Program-made: the position numbers and the translations under genes
In this document: in pieces, positions 1 to 9,990 of the stretch
Numbering within the stretch: position 1 is the first letter of the stretch
Layout: each line of letters starts with the position of its first letter
Notes under the pieces: generated by a model
What the model was told of the DNA's origin: nothing
Seen by the model: only the letters and a program-made list of their open reading frames with translations
Database searches by the model: none
NCBI GenBank assembly: GCA_965178125.1
Contig: OZ237766.1
Location: 558,001-622,000, forward strand
Direction: 5' to 3'
Origin: Bilabrum cf. latius
Lineage: Eukaryota; Bigyra: Bicosoecida; Bigyra; Bicosoecida
DNA: 64,000 nucleotides

Positions 1-1
1 G

Positions 2-406
2 GCGCAGCGCGCATACGAAGCTGAAGCCAAGGTAGCCGCAGCCGAGGCAGCAGTGTAGGCGGCTGGAACGAAGATGCACCGCATTCGGAAGGAGAGGGGG
101 GAGGTGGAAGAGGAGCTGGCTAGGGCGCGAGCACGTGCAGACGCTGCGGGGGCCGAGGCGGAAGGCCTGAAGCGGGCCGTGGCAGCGCTGGAGGCGGAGG
201 TTCTGGACCATAGGCAGGTGCTAGAAGACACGCAGCGGACCCTCAGATCGTCCCAGCTGGCGGCGCAGCAGGGGGCGGGGGCCGCAAAGGAGCAAGCAGC
301 GGAGGCGGCGCGGCAGCGACGCACGGCCGAGGAGCTGCGGGAGGCATACGCCCGCCTGCAAATGACCCACCAGTCTCTGATCGGGAGCAAGTTGGCGGGG
401 GACTGA
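2..406 (+). CDS. C-terminal part of a coiled-coil protein
   Basis: The frame is open from the left edge and ends at TGA (404-406), so only the last 134 residues are visible. The composition is Ala/Glu/Arg/Gln-rich with heptad-like spacing (EEELARARAR, AEELREAYARLQ), typical of a long coiled coil. One TAG at 56-58 lies inside the helix and reads as Gln; downstream of it the same coiled-coil pattern continues. The ATG at 74 is therefore probably internal and not a start. Function cannot be assigned; coiled-coil proteins of the cytoskeleton or centrosome are possible but not shown. Confidence 0.6.
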
Positions 407-1513
407 TGGTGCCTGCTTTGAGTTTGCTTGCTGGCTTGATTGCGGATTGCCTGACCGATCATCATGATGACTGATTTACGTTTAGTGGAGCTGAACGTGC
501 GGTCCTGCTGTTGGGCCACGGGTGTGCACCCCTGATGACGATACTGTGCAGATGCTTTCTTTCAAATGGTAACCAAACAGCCGCCCTAGCGCTCAAGTTG
601 TTCTGTGTCACTGTTTGGCCATTTCTGCGACGGATCCATCCGGACTCGAAACCTGGGCCTACTAGGCCCTAAAATGCACTGCGAAGCTGCCTGTGCGTGC
701 TGCACTGAGATTTGAATCTGTCATATAGTATTAGTTCTTGCATATTCGCGAACGACTCTTTGCCAGCGATTTGAGTCAACGAGACTAGACTTAGAGACGG
801 ATCGTTTTTTTGAAATTCACTGTGATCATGTCACATGCTGAAGCTTTTGCTGCCATGGCGTATGCAGAGTAGTGCCAGCTCAGCGATGTAGCTGGCATTA
901 CGCTGGATTCGAAGCATAGACCGGTCCGTGTAGTTGGATTACAACAAGGCGCGTCCGTGAATGGTGCAGCGGACGCAATGAGGTCATTTGAGGGGCAATA
1001 CATATCGGACGCATTAGTATTGCATCATGCTAGTATTCATCACGAAGATGATGATAAGCATGCTGCTAAATCCCTGGGTAACTCAGCTGGAATGCTGTCC
1101 GTAGCAAGCGATTAGTCCGGTCCCCCGGGATCTGGTGCATCCTCGCTATACTCTGCCAGCGCCTCGGAGGTATCGTCTGCCAGCAAGACGGGGGCGCTGC
1201 CTGTGGCAGCCATCACTTTGGATGATTTTACTTCCTCATGTGCGTCTTTCATAGGCGGTGGTGGTAGCCTGCAGTCCAGTGTTGCGATAGGTCGGTAGGA
1301 TATTGATGGTTTGGATGCTAAGACGCGACAGTAAGTATCCAACTATTGTAAGAGAGGCTTTGCGGTCAGGTATCGTATCGGATTTCTTTATTATTCAGAA
1401 ACTTGTAAGCTTAATTCGGTCGCCTTCAATTAAGAGTAGCGACCAGGATCTTGCTTCAAGATTATGCGTGTTGTTTGATAAATTGTTCCAAAAGTTTTGA
1501 TCAAATTACCAAG
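407..1513. other. intergenic stretch, no supported gene
   Basis: About 1.1 kb between the coiled-coil gene and the convergent LRR gene. Only short open frames occur: 1303-1500 (+) and 1112-1387 (-), the latter ending at TAA with an acidic tail. Neither shows a recognisable domain. Base composition is more AT-rich than the flanking genes, which fits 3' UTR and spacer DNA. Confidence 0.5.
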
Positions 1514-2968
1514 TCAATCAAATCTCTTTTTCATCTCGGAAATCGCTAATGCAAGACTATCTGCATTACGGATAGGCGTATGACGATCTCTGTAATAGTC
1601 AATTACTTCAAGAAATGGCTAATTTGCCTGAATTAGTCTTGCCACGTCTGCAGTACAGGCGTCAACCCATCCCAAATCCAAATAAATGAGAGTCCCACAT
1701 GGCCATGCTGAACATTTTTCCACAATACTTTCATCAATTCCTTTGCAACCCTCTAGATTGAGTGTTTCTAGCCGCTTACATGAATTGACCAGTGAACTGA
1801 TCCCGCATGCAGTCAAACCATCATTCCAAGAAACATCGAGGAATAAAAGACTGCTGGAAAGGGCACTCTTTGCAAGCTCAAACAAGTCAGCATCAATAAT
1901 ACACCCGCATCTTGCAAGAGATAGCTTCTGTAGATGGATACATGATGAAGCTAAGCTGCTAACGAGGTCCGTAGCTGAGTCCATGTCAAGTTTGCGAGCG
2001 ACAAACAAAAATAGACCAGGACACCGCTTCAGCAAGCAAGAGGCAAGCTCCTCATCCAAGCCATCACACCAGCTTAGATCTAGCTACTCTAGCTTTGAGT
2101 CCACCTTAGACGGGGTTGCAACTATGCTCTCAAGATCGATAGATGCTTCGGCAATACAAAGGATCCTTAATTTACCGCCCTCTGGTGAGAAGGCTGATTT
2201 TAGCATACTCTAAATCACATCTTCGTCTACAAGTCTGGTGCAATTGCACTTGAATTCCTCCAGCCGGGCACCATGTAGGTGATCCAAGGTCAGCGTTCGA
2301 TCTAATTCCACGCTAGATATGTCAAGCCCAGATAGCTTCATTAGTCCTAGCATACTGGATATAGCTTCGACCGAGAGAGACGTACCACAGCACCGTATCG
2401 TAGCTATAGACTTTGATTGAGACAGCGCAGCAAGGCATTCATCCGTGAATCCATCGCACCAGCTTGCATCCACTTCTTGCAGCTCTAAGCAGTTCATGGC
2501 CATCTACTCAAACACGACAGGGTCAGTAGTAGTCCTGCTTACGTCAACGGATTTTAACTATGGAAGGCCGCTGATACATCTGCACAGACTTGGCAGGTCG
2601 ATACTATGGCATCCGCTCAAGCTCAGAGACTGAATACCGGGTGATACTTCTGGTAAACACAATAGCGCTGGACCAATCTCAATAGGGCTCTCGTCCATAC
2701 AAATCGACGTGAACGTGCGTTTGGCAGTGTGTCGCATTACACTCTCAGTTAAGTGGCCAAGTCGTGCAAGCTGCTACAAAGCGCGCTCGCCATGAGATAT
2801 CCCAGTCTCCCCGATCTACGATAAAGCAGCAAAGGCTCCCTCATGCCATTCGCGATCTGTAGATGCTTTGCCTCCGGTTGAGACATACGCAACGATAGTA
2901 TCAACACACATTGCGGCTAGTGACGGCACGGCAGACGAGCACGGCCCCGGAGTGCCGCTCTTTGCCAT
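1514..2968 (-). CDS. leucine-rich-repeat protein, RAD7/AMN1-like
   Basis: A 484-residue protein if TAG is Gln; stop is TGA at 1514-1516. Cys-containing LRRs of the F-box/RAD7/AMN1 class repeat through it: LSLSGCHSIDLPSL, LKSVDVS, LQEVDASWCDGFTDE, LDLSWCDGLDEE, LQKLSLARCGCIIDADL, LETLNLEGCKGIDE. The N-terminus (VPSLAAMCVDTIVAYV) resembles the short helix before the LRRs in RAD7-type proteins, so a substrate-recognition role in ubiquitin ligation is plausible but inferred. Seven in-frame TAG codons (1619, 2084, 2210, 2504, 2558, 2774, 2816) fall in LRR contexts that suit Gln, such as KLE-Q-LDLSWCDG and GLP-Q-LKSVDVS. I chose ATG 2968; the frame is open to about 3097 without another ATG. No canonical F-box was recognised. 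Confidence 0.8.
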
Positions 2969-3152
2969 GATACCTTTCGATTGAAACCGATAGTAGTGGA
3001 GCAGTGAGTCTAGTGCCACTGGATTAGCAGAGGGACGATTTGGTGATTCGTGCAGTGCAGTTGCACTATGGTATGGCGAATATGGAACACCGAACACACA
3101 CTATTGAGCACCAGGTTAGCACAAACAAACAGATCCTGCGAACGGTTTTATA

Positions 3153-4718
3153 TCAGTCCTGCCCCTCCACCTTTCGCTTCTTCCCTGCCATTCCAGCTTC
3201 AGCCTCATTCTCCTCCCGCCCACCCCCCTAATCACCCGCCGGCAAGTTGGCCTCTGAGCTGACCGTGCCCTTTTGCTCCTCTTCCTCCTCCCCGGGCCTG
3301 CCACGCTTGGACCCTACGAGCGCCTCCTGCCCGTCTCTACCCTAGCCCTTCTACTTCCCCTATCCCATATGCCCCTTACCCTTCCTCTTCGCCCTACTTT
3401 CCTCCTCATCCCCCTGCTGCTGCTGCTGCTGCTGCTCCCGCAGCGCCCGTGCGCCCGCCCATGCCTCTCGCACCACCTCCGCCCTGTGACGAGTGCCGAA
3501 AGTCAGATACGCCGTGTGCCCCGACTGGCTGCTCTTGGGGAACAGCGACCTGCCGAACCTCTCTGACTTCACCAGAGCCTCCGCTGCCGCAGCCTCGGAC
3601 ACAGCCCGCAGAGGAGCCCTAAACCCGGGAGGAGCGGGCGCAACGGCAGCGTGAGACTTCCGGGAGGAAGCCGAAGCAGACGCACCCGACGAAGATGAAG
3701 ATAAAGCTGACGAAGATGAAGTCGCCCCATCAGCACCAGTGCCCTGTCCCTCAACTACCCCTAACCCAATGCCCTTCCCATCTGCCCCCTTCATCCTCAG
3801 GACTGGCACATGCGCCAGCTTTGCCTCCACCACGTACTCCACCCCCAGCACCTCCACAGTATCCAGATCCACGAAACCGGCGCGGGCGAGGGCGGCGCAG
3901 TTCCGCTGCACCTGCTCGATGCATGGGCTGAAGCAGCAGATGCGGCCCCCGTGCTTCAACGCACTCCCCGCGTGAGGAATGGCCAGCCAGGGCGCGGGGA
4001 GGTCAAGGAACACTGCGTCCACCGCTGGTGAAGGTTCGCTGAGGCCCGCAGGGAACCCTTGGCTTGCGTCTCCGTGCGAGGACACGGCCAAGGGCCCACC
4101 TAGCCTGCCACACGGGCCGGCAGGTCGGAACGGGTCTGGTTCGCTTGCGATGGCGCTGGTGCTGGTGCTTGTGCTTGTGCTTGCCGCTGCAGCACCGGCA
4201 CCTGCTGGCGAGCCACTGTATCCATTATACTCGTTTCCCGCTTTTCCGTTCCCGATCCCCGTGCAAGCCAGCTCCTTGCGGGCGGCGTCCGCACGGCCAG
4301 CGTTGAACTCGAACGTGTAGACCCGTCCAGTCGGGGCAACTGCTCGGGCGAAACTGTGCGTTGCCGAGGCAGAGCCGGTTCCACTCTCGAGCACAACATG
4401 CCCAGGCTTCAACCGAAGGGCGGCAGTGACGGCTGCGATGTCCGGTGCGTACACGATCTGGGTGCGGTGCGACAGGTTCTCTGTCCAGTCCTCTGCCGAA
4501 GCACGGAAAGGCTTGCGAAATTCTTTGCCTCGGTGGTCGTACACGGGGGTTCCAGACATAACCCCAGCGATTGATTCGTGCCGAACGTATCCCTGCACCG
4601 TCTGAATTCGCTTGCCCGGCTTGAGTTTGATCAATTTCGTGTTTCTCGCATCCAACCACTTGATCACGTCCCCGTACTTGAGAAGCCACGGGCGGCGCGT
4701 CCCTTCAACAAAGTCCAT
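3153..4718 (-). CDS. TRM61: tRNA (adenine58-N1)-methyltransferase catalytic subunit
   Basis: Class I SAM methyltransferase of the TRM61/TRMT61A family, which with TRM6 makes m1A58 in the tRNA T-loop. Family landmarks in order: LSHRTQIVYAPDIA, SAM motif I VLESGTGSASATHSF, APTGRVYTFEF, VDAVFLDLPAPW, FSPCIEQVQR and GHTAYLTFGTR. A Ser/Thr/Gly-rich insertion of roughly 60 residues lies after motif I. The standard code would stop at TAG 3360, right after a polyQ stretch; with TAG as Gln the frame passes four TAG (3360, 3351, 3342, 3228) and ends at TGA 3153-3155 with a basic GKKRKVE sequence like a nuclear localisation signal, fitting a nuclear enzyme. That tail is not part of the conserved family core. 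The gene is divergent from RPS11 across about 0.3 kb. Confidence 0.93.
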
Positions 4719-5085
4719 GTCAATCTACTTATCTACTAGTTAGCTAAAATCAGATAGCAACTGTTGTTGGACTAGTTGCAGTTTGTCGAATTAAGAAAGT
4801 TCCGCAAGTCTGCTCAGCGGCGCCGCCGGTGATCCGATCACACATACCACAAACCTCAGACAGGCATTGACAGGGGTACAGGTTGCCATGCAGCCCGTTT
4901 CGCAGCTCGACCACGTGAGATAATAACCTTGATTTATAAGTCAATGCCTTGAGTCTCATGAATTTCCCAAGGACTCGGTAATTTTGCGCAAAGCCAGCAA
5001 TGTTGCGTTTGCTTGAAGGCAACCGAGCGCGCCAAGTGCAAGTCTACCAAGTAAACTTAATACCCGCACTAGTTTGATATCGCAG
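4719..5085. promoter_or_regulatory. divergent promoter region of TRM61 and RPS11
   Basis: The TRM61 start (4718, minus) and the first certain RPS11 exon (5086, plus) are separated by 367 bp, so their promoters and the RPS11 first exon must lie here. No TATA box or other motif is convincing. The region likely also contains the RPS11 5' UTR and first intron. The assignment rests on gene orientation only. Confidence 0.4.
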
Positions 5086-5698
5086 ACCGAGAAGGCTTTC
5101 CTTCGCCAGCCTACCGTTTTCAACGCAAGGAAGAAGGCGCTGGGCCGCCGCCATGGCAAGGGCCTGCGCTTCGCTCGCAACGTCGGGCTTGGCATCAAGA
5201 CCCCCACTGAGGTCTTCACGGTGAGTTAAGTGCCGAAAGCTGTGATCATGTGTTAATCGAACGAAATACCTGCGAGACCCCGCTGGTACTGCACAGGGTG
5301 TGAGCACGGAATCCTCAACCATGTTTCAGTTCGATCGTGCCCTCATTTACGCCACGGCCACGCAGGAGAAGTACGTGGACAAGAAGTGCCCTTTCACCGG
5401 TGACGTGTCCATCCGCGGCCGTATCCTCAAGGGTGTGGTGATCAGCACCAAGATGCAGAACACCGCCATCATTCGCCGGGATTACTTGCACTACGTGCCC
5501 AAGTACCGCCGTTTCGAGAAGCGCCACAGCAACCTTGCTGTGCACGTGAGCCCTTGCTTCCGTATCAAGGAGGGTGACGTTGTGACCGTGGGCCAGTGCC
5601 GCCCCCTGTCCAAGACTGTTCGCTTCAACGTTCTGAAGGTGGACGCAGCCTCGGATGCCAACGCCCAGCGCTCCAAGAAGACCTTCCGCGTGTTCTGA
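5086..5698 (+). CDS. RPS11: 40S ribosomal protein S11 (uS17 family), spliced
   Basis: Exon 5086-5220 encodes [19 protein letters not shown] and continues to [10 protein letters not shown]; exon 5366-5698 encodes [19 protein letters not shown] and on to the end, with conserved [29 protein letters not shown] and [12 protein letters not shown]. The joined sequence aligns without gaps to eukaryotic S11 across the junction ([20 protein letters not shown]). The intron 5221-5365 has GTGAGT and CAG ends and 145 nt. The start exon is uncertain: ATG 5000 followed by a 35-nt intron, or ATG 4889 with a donor at about 4916, both join in frame. The stop is TGA and the gene has no TAG codon. Housekeeping component of the small subunit; marks this as nuclear DNA. 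Confidence 0.95.
5221..5365 (+). other. spliceosomal intron of RPS11
   Basis: Begins GTGAGT and ends ACGCAG; it holds in-frame stops, and its removal restores the conserved S11 alignment residue for residue. Confidence 0.9.
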
Positions 5699-6277
5699 GC
5701 GGTGCAGTCGCGACGTGGGATCGAATTGGGTTGATGCAAGCCGGAGGGGTCTTGTGTGGGTTGTTCGAGGCCCGGGGGAGGAGCTGGCTCCGGGCCGCTG
5801 GGGAGTAGGAACCGATGGTGGCGGACGGAAAGGCTGCGTTGGGGCGCGCGCGCGCGAGGTGTGGTGCGTCCTGAGTCGAAATTAGGTTCCAAGTACATAT
5901 ACTTGGACACACTGTGGCAGATGCTGAGGACAAACGATGCCTACTGGTAGTGAATGCTTCACTTGCATGAGGACATCATTTTTTGGCATTGGTGGGTTTG
6001 TTTTCTTCACTCGTCGAATAAAAACACATTACAACCGGTGCACATGTTGTCAGTCCCCAGCATGTCTTGCCAGTCGTCGTGGCCGCTGCCTCTCACCACA
6101 CCACTGCCAGTTCACGTGCAACACGATCCACAGTGCAGTGCTTTCGGTCAGTCTGGAATTAGCTGTTATTGAACTGTCTGTTGCCATTCCAGGTACCTTA
6201 GCAAGCTTCGTACTACCCAAAAAAAAAACACTCTTACTCTATTATCAGGTTGTTTTGCCTTATTGTACATTTCGTCG
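5699..6277. other. RPS11 3' region and spacer
   Basis: Contains an alternating CG run near 5845 and an AATAAAA at 6017-6023 that could be a polyadenylation signal, about 320 nt after the RPS11 stop. No gene seen. Confidence 0.4.
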
Positions 6278-6309
6278 CCTGCTGACGCTTGCGAAGGCCT
6301 CAGCAAGAT

Positions 6310-9204
6310 ATGAGTTCTTCTGACGTACGGCTGCCCGAGGGATGGACGCTACACACTAGCTCAAAATCAGGCCGGCGATACGTGTTCAATAGTAACACTG
6401 GGACTTCAATATGGCTCATTGGGCAGTCTGACCGGGCTGTGATCGGCTCTCGTGAAGTCGGTATCGAGACGGCATGCGCTGAGCTTCTGCAGAAGAAATT
6501 GCCGCCAAAGCAAGAAAGCAAGCAGCCAGCTGTAGCCGCCAATAAACTAGCCCCTGCCCTTCCTCTTGAACATATTGGCCGGTTGAGCCGGCGCATTGCT
6601 GAGTTATGGATGATGGGGTCGTGTGAAGGTGCGATGGCTCAAATGCTGCACCCCACGGATAGGAACGGCATTAAAAACCCGACTAGTGAAGCTGTTTAGT
6701 GCTGGGACAAGTACCATTCAAAGGAGAGCACGCTACTAGATGAGCTTCGCGCTATCTTTGAGAAGCATGGTATGCTGTTCGATGCCAGCAGGCAGAGGCT
6801 GGTTCCGGCCACTCGCGGTCTGGACAAGCCGCCACCGAACATATTCTGGACTTTTATACCGCATGCAGCCCGAGTGATTGGGGCGGAGCCCCCGAATTGG
6901 AGGTGGGAAGAATGCACGAGGCAAGCCGACTCTCAGCTGCGTCCGTTCCACGTGCCCTCGTCTCGCGAAGAAATGCTTGCTCGCATGCAACTGGAGGGCA
7001 GATCGAAGCAGCAGGGCGAGCGTTAGTCTACCACGCCTGACCTCGGCCTATCAGGTGGCGCGATAGAGCCCGCCCGTCGAGCACTGTACGACTAGAGCAT
7101 CGCGCAGACCAGCATGGACTCATTCGTCGACGCTCAGTGGCCCGTCCCCCAACAGGTCAATGAGGCGGTGCGCAGCTACGTGCACCAGATCATATCGCCG
7201 GAGACGGCGAGGCATTCCCAGACCACCGATATTCTGCGGGGGGCGCTGCCCGTGCGCTGCATGGGAGCAGTCCCCACCCGTACTGTCGTGGTGGGTGCTG
7301 GCAGCTGCCCACCCGTGAGTGTGCGACACGGGGAACGAAACCAGGCGCAGGGGAAAGGAGCACCGGGGATTGGGTCAATAGAACGTCCCGATCGATCCAA
7401 GAATTCAGTGGTCAATGAGCCGGTTGATGTTTCCGCCCGTACCGGCGTTCCGTTCGGGGCAGCCATCAACGCCGCCATTCAAAGCGCCCTCAGCAACGCA
7501 TCCGCTCGTCATGCAGCCGTGGATCTGGTGCTGCTAGATCTGGAGCAGCCGACCGGTCGCAAGGAAAAGGTCGAATTGGACCCGATGGTTCCCAGCCAGC
7601 CGCTTATGCTCGGCCCCTACCTGTTCGCCATGTCTCCAGCCCAGCTCAGGCACTGCAACGGCGTCAGCAGAACCGCTCGCAATGGATGGGAAGCGGCCCA
7701 GTCGCTGCTCGCTCGGATCTCAGCCACCATGGGCGTGGTAACAACGCCCGCGGGAGCCCCTGCCCTGCAGCCCATCGCCCCTGACCTGGACTTCTGGCGC
7801 AACGGGCTCGCGGATCACGCTGCCGACCCCAGGCTGAGGGACGGCCGTATCGTGCCGGCGATTCCGCTGGAGCACCGCAACGCCCCGCTGGTCTCGCACG
7901 GCTGGCTCAGCTCGGACACCAAGAGCATGCTTGCGGCAGCGGTAGCAGTGGCTGACTCGAACGTCGTGCTGGAGCTGGGTGCCTGGTATGGACTGTCCAC
8001 CCGTCACATGCTGCGCATTCGTGCTGACGTGGAGATATGGTCTGCAGACTGGTACAAGGCCCCTGCAATGATCAACTACCGCCTGAGTCGGCTGACACCG
8101 TCGGACAAGTTGTTCTTCAACCATCCCAGGATGGACTGCTTCCTGGCCGGGGTCTCTGCCACCATGGCGGAGCAGCAGCAGCAAGTCCTACCCTCGCCGA
8201 AATCAACGTCGTCCCATGCAGCTGCGGTTTCTTCCTCTTCGTCTTCATCGCTGCTTGGAGCCTCAGGAGCGAGTGCTGGTGGAGCGACCGCGCAAGAGGC
8301 CCCGCGCCAGGCGGTTATGGCCATGAAGATGGACGCAAACGAGGCAATTCGTCACGCGAGCCGGATTGGCATCAAGCCTGGGGTCGTGTTCATCGACTGC
8401 GAGAAGAAGACTGGTCCTCTCATTGGGATGCTGCGGGCAATCCGCTCGTCCTTCCCCGACGCGATCATCGTGGGGGACGACTACATATACCCTTCCGTCC
8501 GGAAGGCCGTGGCGGCAGTCGTTGGAACTAGGGCTGTCGCGGGGGAGGAAGCCTACTGCATCGCGCCTCCGGGCCTGGTCGGCGCGTTCAAGGCACAGTG
8601 GAAGCTGGACGAGTCTGCATGCAGGCCCAGTGCCGCGCACCTGGCGTGCAAGGACAAGCTAGAGGTGAAGCGCGGGCGGCCGGACGCGGCAGCGGCAGTT
8701 GCCATGCTGCCGGGCCTCATTGGATCGTCTTGCTGGAGCCAGGCAGCAGCGGCAATATCTGGTGCGGGCCCGGGCTCGGCCGACGCAGAGTCGACCAAGG
8801 CGATTGGAGCTTCAGACGATGAGGGCGGACTCGGAAGCAAGCGATCCCGCTAGCCTATGGCTGCTTCCGGCGCAGAAGGGGAGCACGGCGGCGGGGCAGG
8901 GAAGGGAACGGCGGAGACAGAGCACGAGCCCGCTCTGAAGAGGTCTCGAACAGACGCAGCGGCAAGCGGTGAAGGCAAGGAAGGAAGCGATTCCCAGCTG
9001 AGCGAAGATGCCCTCTCCGTGTTCTTGCCGGGGTCCCTGGCCCGGTCTGCGATGCACTGCATTGCAGAGAGCAGGGACATAGCTGCGCTGGTCGAGAACT
9101 GGGGCCGCCTGTTCAAGCCCTTGCCGCGCTGCAAAGTGCCGGTACTCAACGCGGCTCTCCTATCCCCGTTAGACTATTTGTCGCACCACGTCAAGTTTGG
9201 TTGA
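6310..9204 (+). CDS. WW-domain protein with methyltransferase-like fold, copy 1
   Basis: One frame of 964 residues ending at TGA, crossing four TAG (6697, 7024, 7093, 8851). Residues about 9-38 form a WW domain (LPEGWTLHTSSKSGRRYVFN...TSIW). Around residue 553 is a class I SAM-binding motif, VVLELGAWYGLSTRHML, followed by an acidic-aromatic strand IWSADWYK and, after a Ser/Ala-rich insertion, VVFIDCEKKTGPLIGML and AIIVGDDYIYPSVRKAV, as in Methyltransf_24-type folds. WW plus methyltransferase recalls the cap-adenosine enzyme PCIF1, but I do not see its NPPF motif, so the substrate is unknown. Start chosen at ATG 6310, just before the WW domain. The standard code would split it into five pieces. 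A near-identical copy is at 48627-51521. Confidence 0.75.
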
Positions 9205-9990
9205 AAAGCAGCCTGCGATCTGCTCCCAAGGCTTACACGACTCACTAGTGATGAGTTGTTTTTTCCAAGGTGTTCATAAAATGTGGTGGTCGTTCCAGAG
9301 CACCAGGGGGCATATGATATTTTATTGAAGAAAGTCGCATCATTAGCAATAAGCTGTGGCATCAATGATCCGAATTCAATAGACTAATCATAATTACTTT
9401 CAAAACCTTGCCTCGGAGCTCTAATTAAGACTTCCGAGCCCACTTAATATAGTTCTGAAATACTTGGACCCCGTTGCAGTGGGGTTGTGGGGCAATTTAA
9501 AGCTCTTGGAGCATCGGGCTCGATGGCTTCACGATCGGCATCCCAGCTCCTTTCCAATTCCAGCTTTGATCAAGCTGTTGCCAGCTTGATTTCCACCGGA
9601 GGTCTCGTATGCTCTCCAACACTGGCCAGACGAGAGCTCCGTGAGCTCCGCTGGTTGAAGTAATCAGTTTAGCCGAGTCATGGGCATCATCTGCCACCGC
9701 CATGAGGCCCGTTTCGCTGCACACTGCCAGCCTCTTTGCAAGCCGTTCCCTTACTGCATTTCAGGCTACTGATGTGGACCGGATGGGCCTCTGAAGCGAC
9801 ACCAAAGCCAAAAAAGGCAATACAAATTTGAATTCGCAGGGTCGTTGACGTCGTAGTCTGCAGGGTATACATCAGGCGAGACGTCTGGCCACTCCCACTC
9901 AGTCGCGTCGTCTTTGCTGCCTGCCAGGCCGCCACTCCCCTTGTTCACCTCGCCCTAGTGGTCCGACCCATCTCTCCTGTGATCCCATCC
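9205..9990. other. spacer with possible minus-strand exons
   Basis: Between the convergent WW and ABC genes. On the minus strand an open stretch ends at TAA 9497 (about 9497-9755), and another, just downstream of the ABC stop (about 9760-9990, with acidic EWEWPDVSPDVYP), ends at TAA near 9760. They can be joined in frame by removing a 26-nt GT...CAG segment, but no family is recognised. The same arrangement is preserved in the second copy at 51522-52307. Confidence 0.35.

Noticed and set aside
7114-8853. Separate 579-residue methyltransferase gene starting at ATG 7114
   Set aside because: The same frame is open upstream through TAG 7093, 7024 and 6697 to the WW domain, and downstream through TAG 8851 to TGA 9202.
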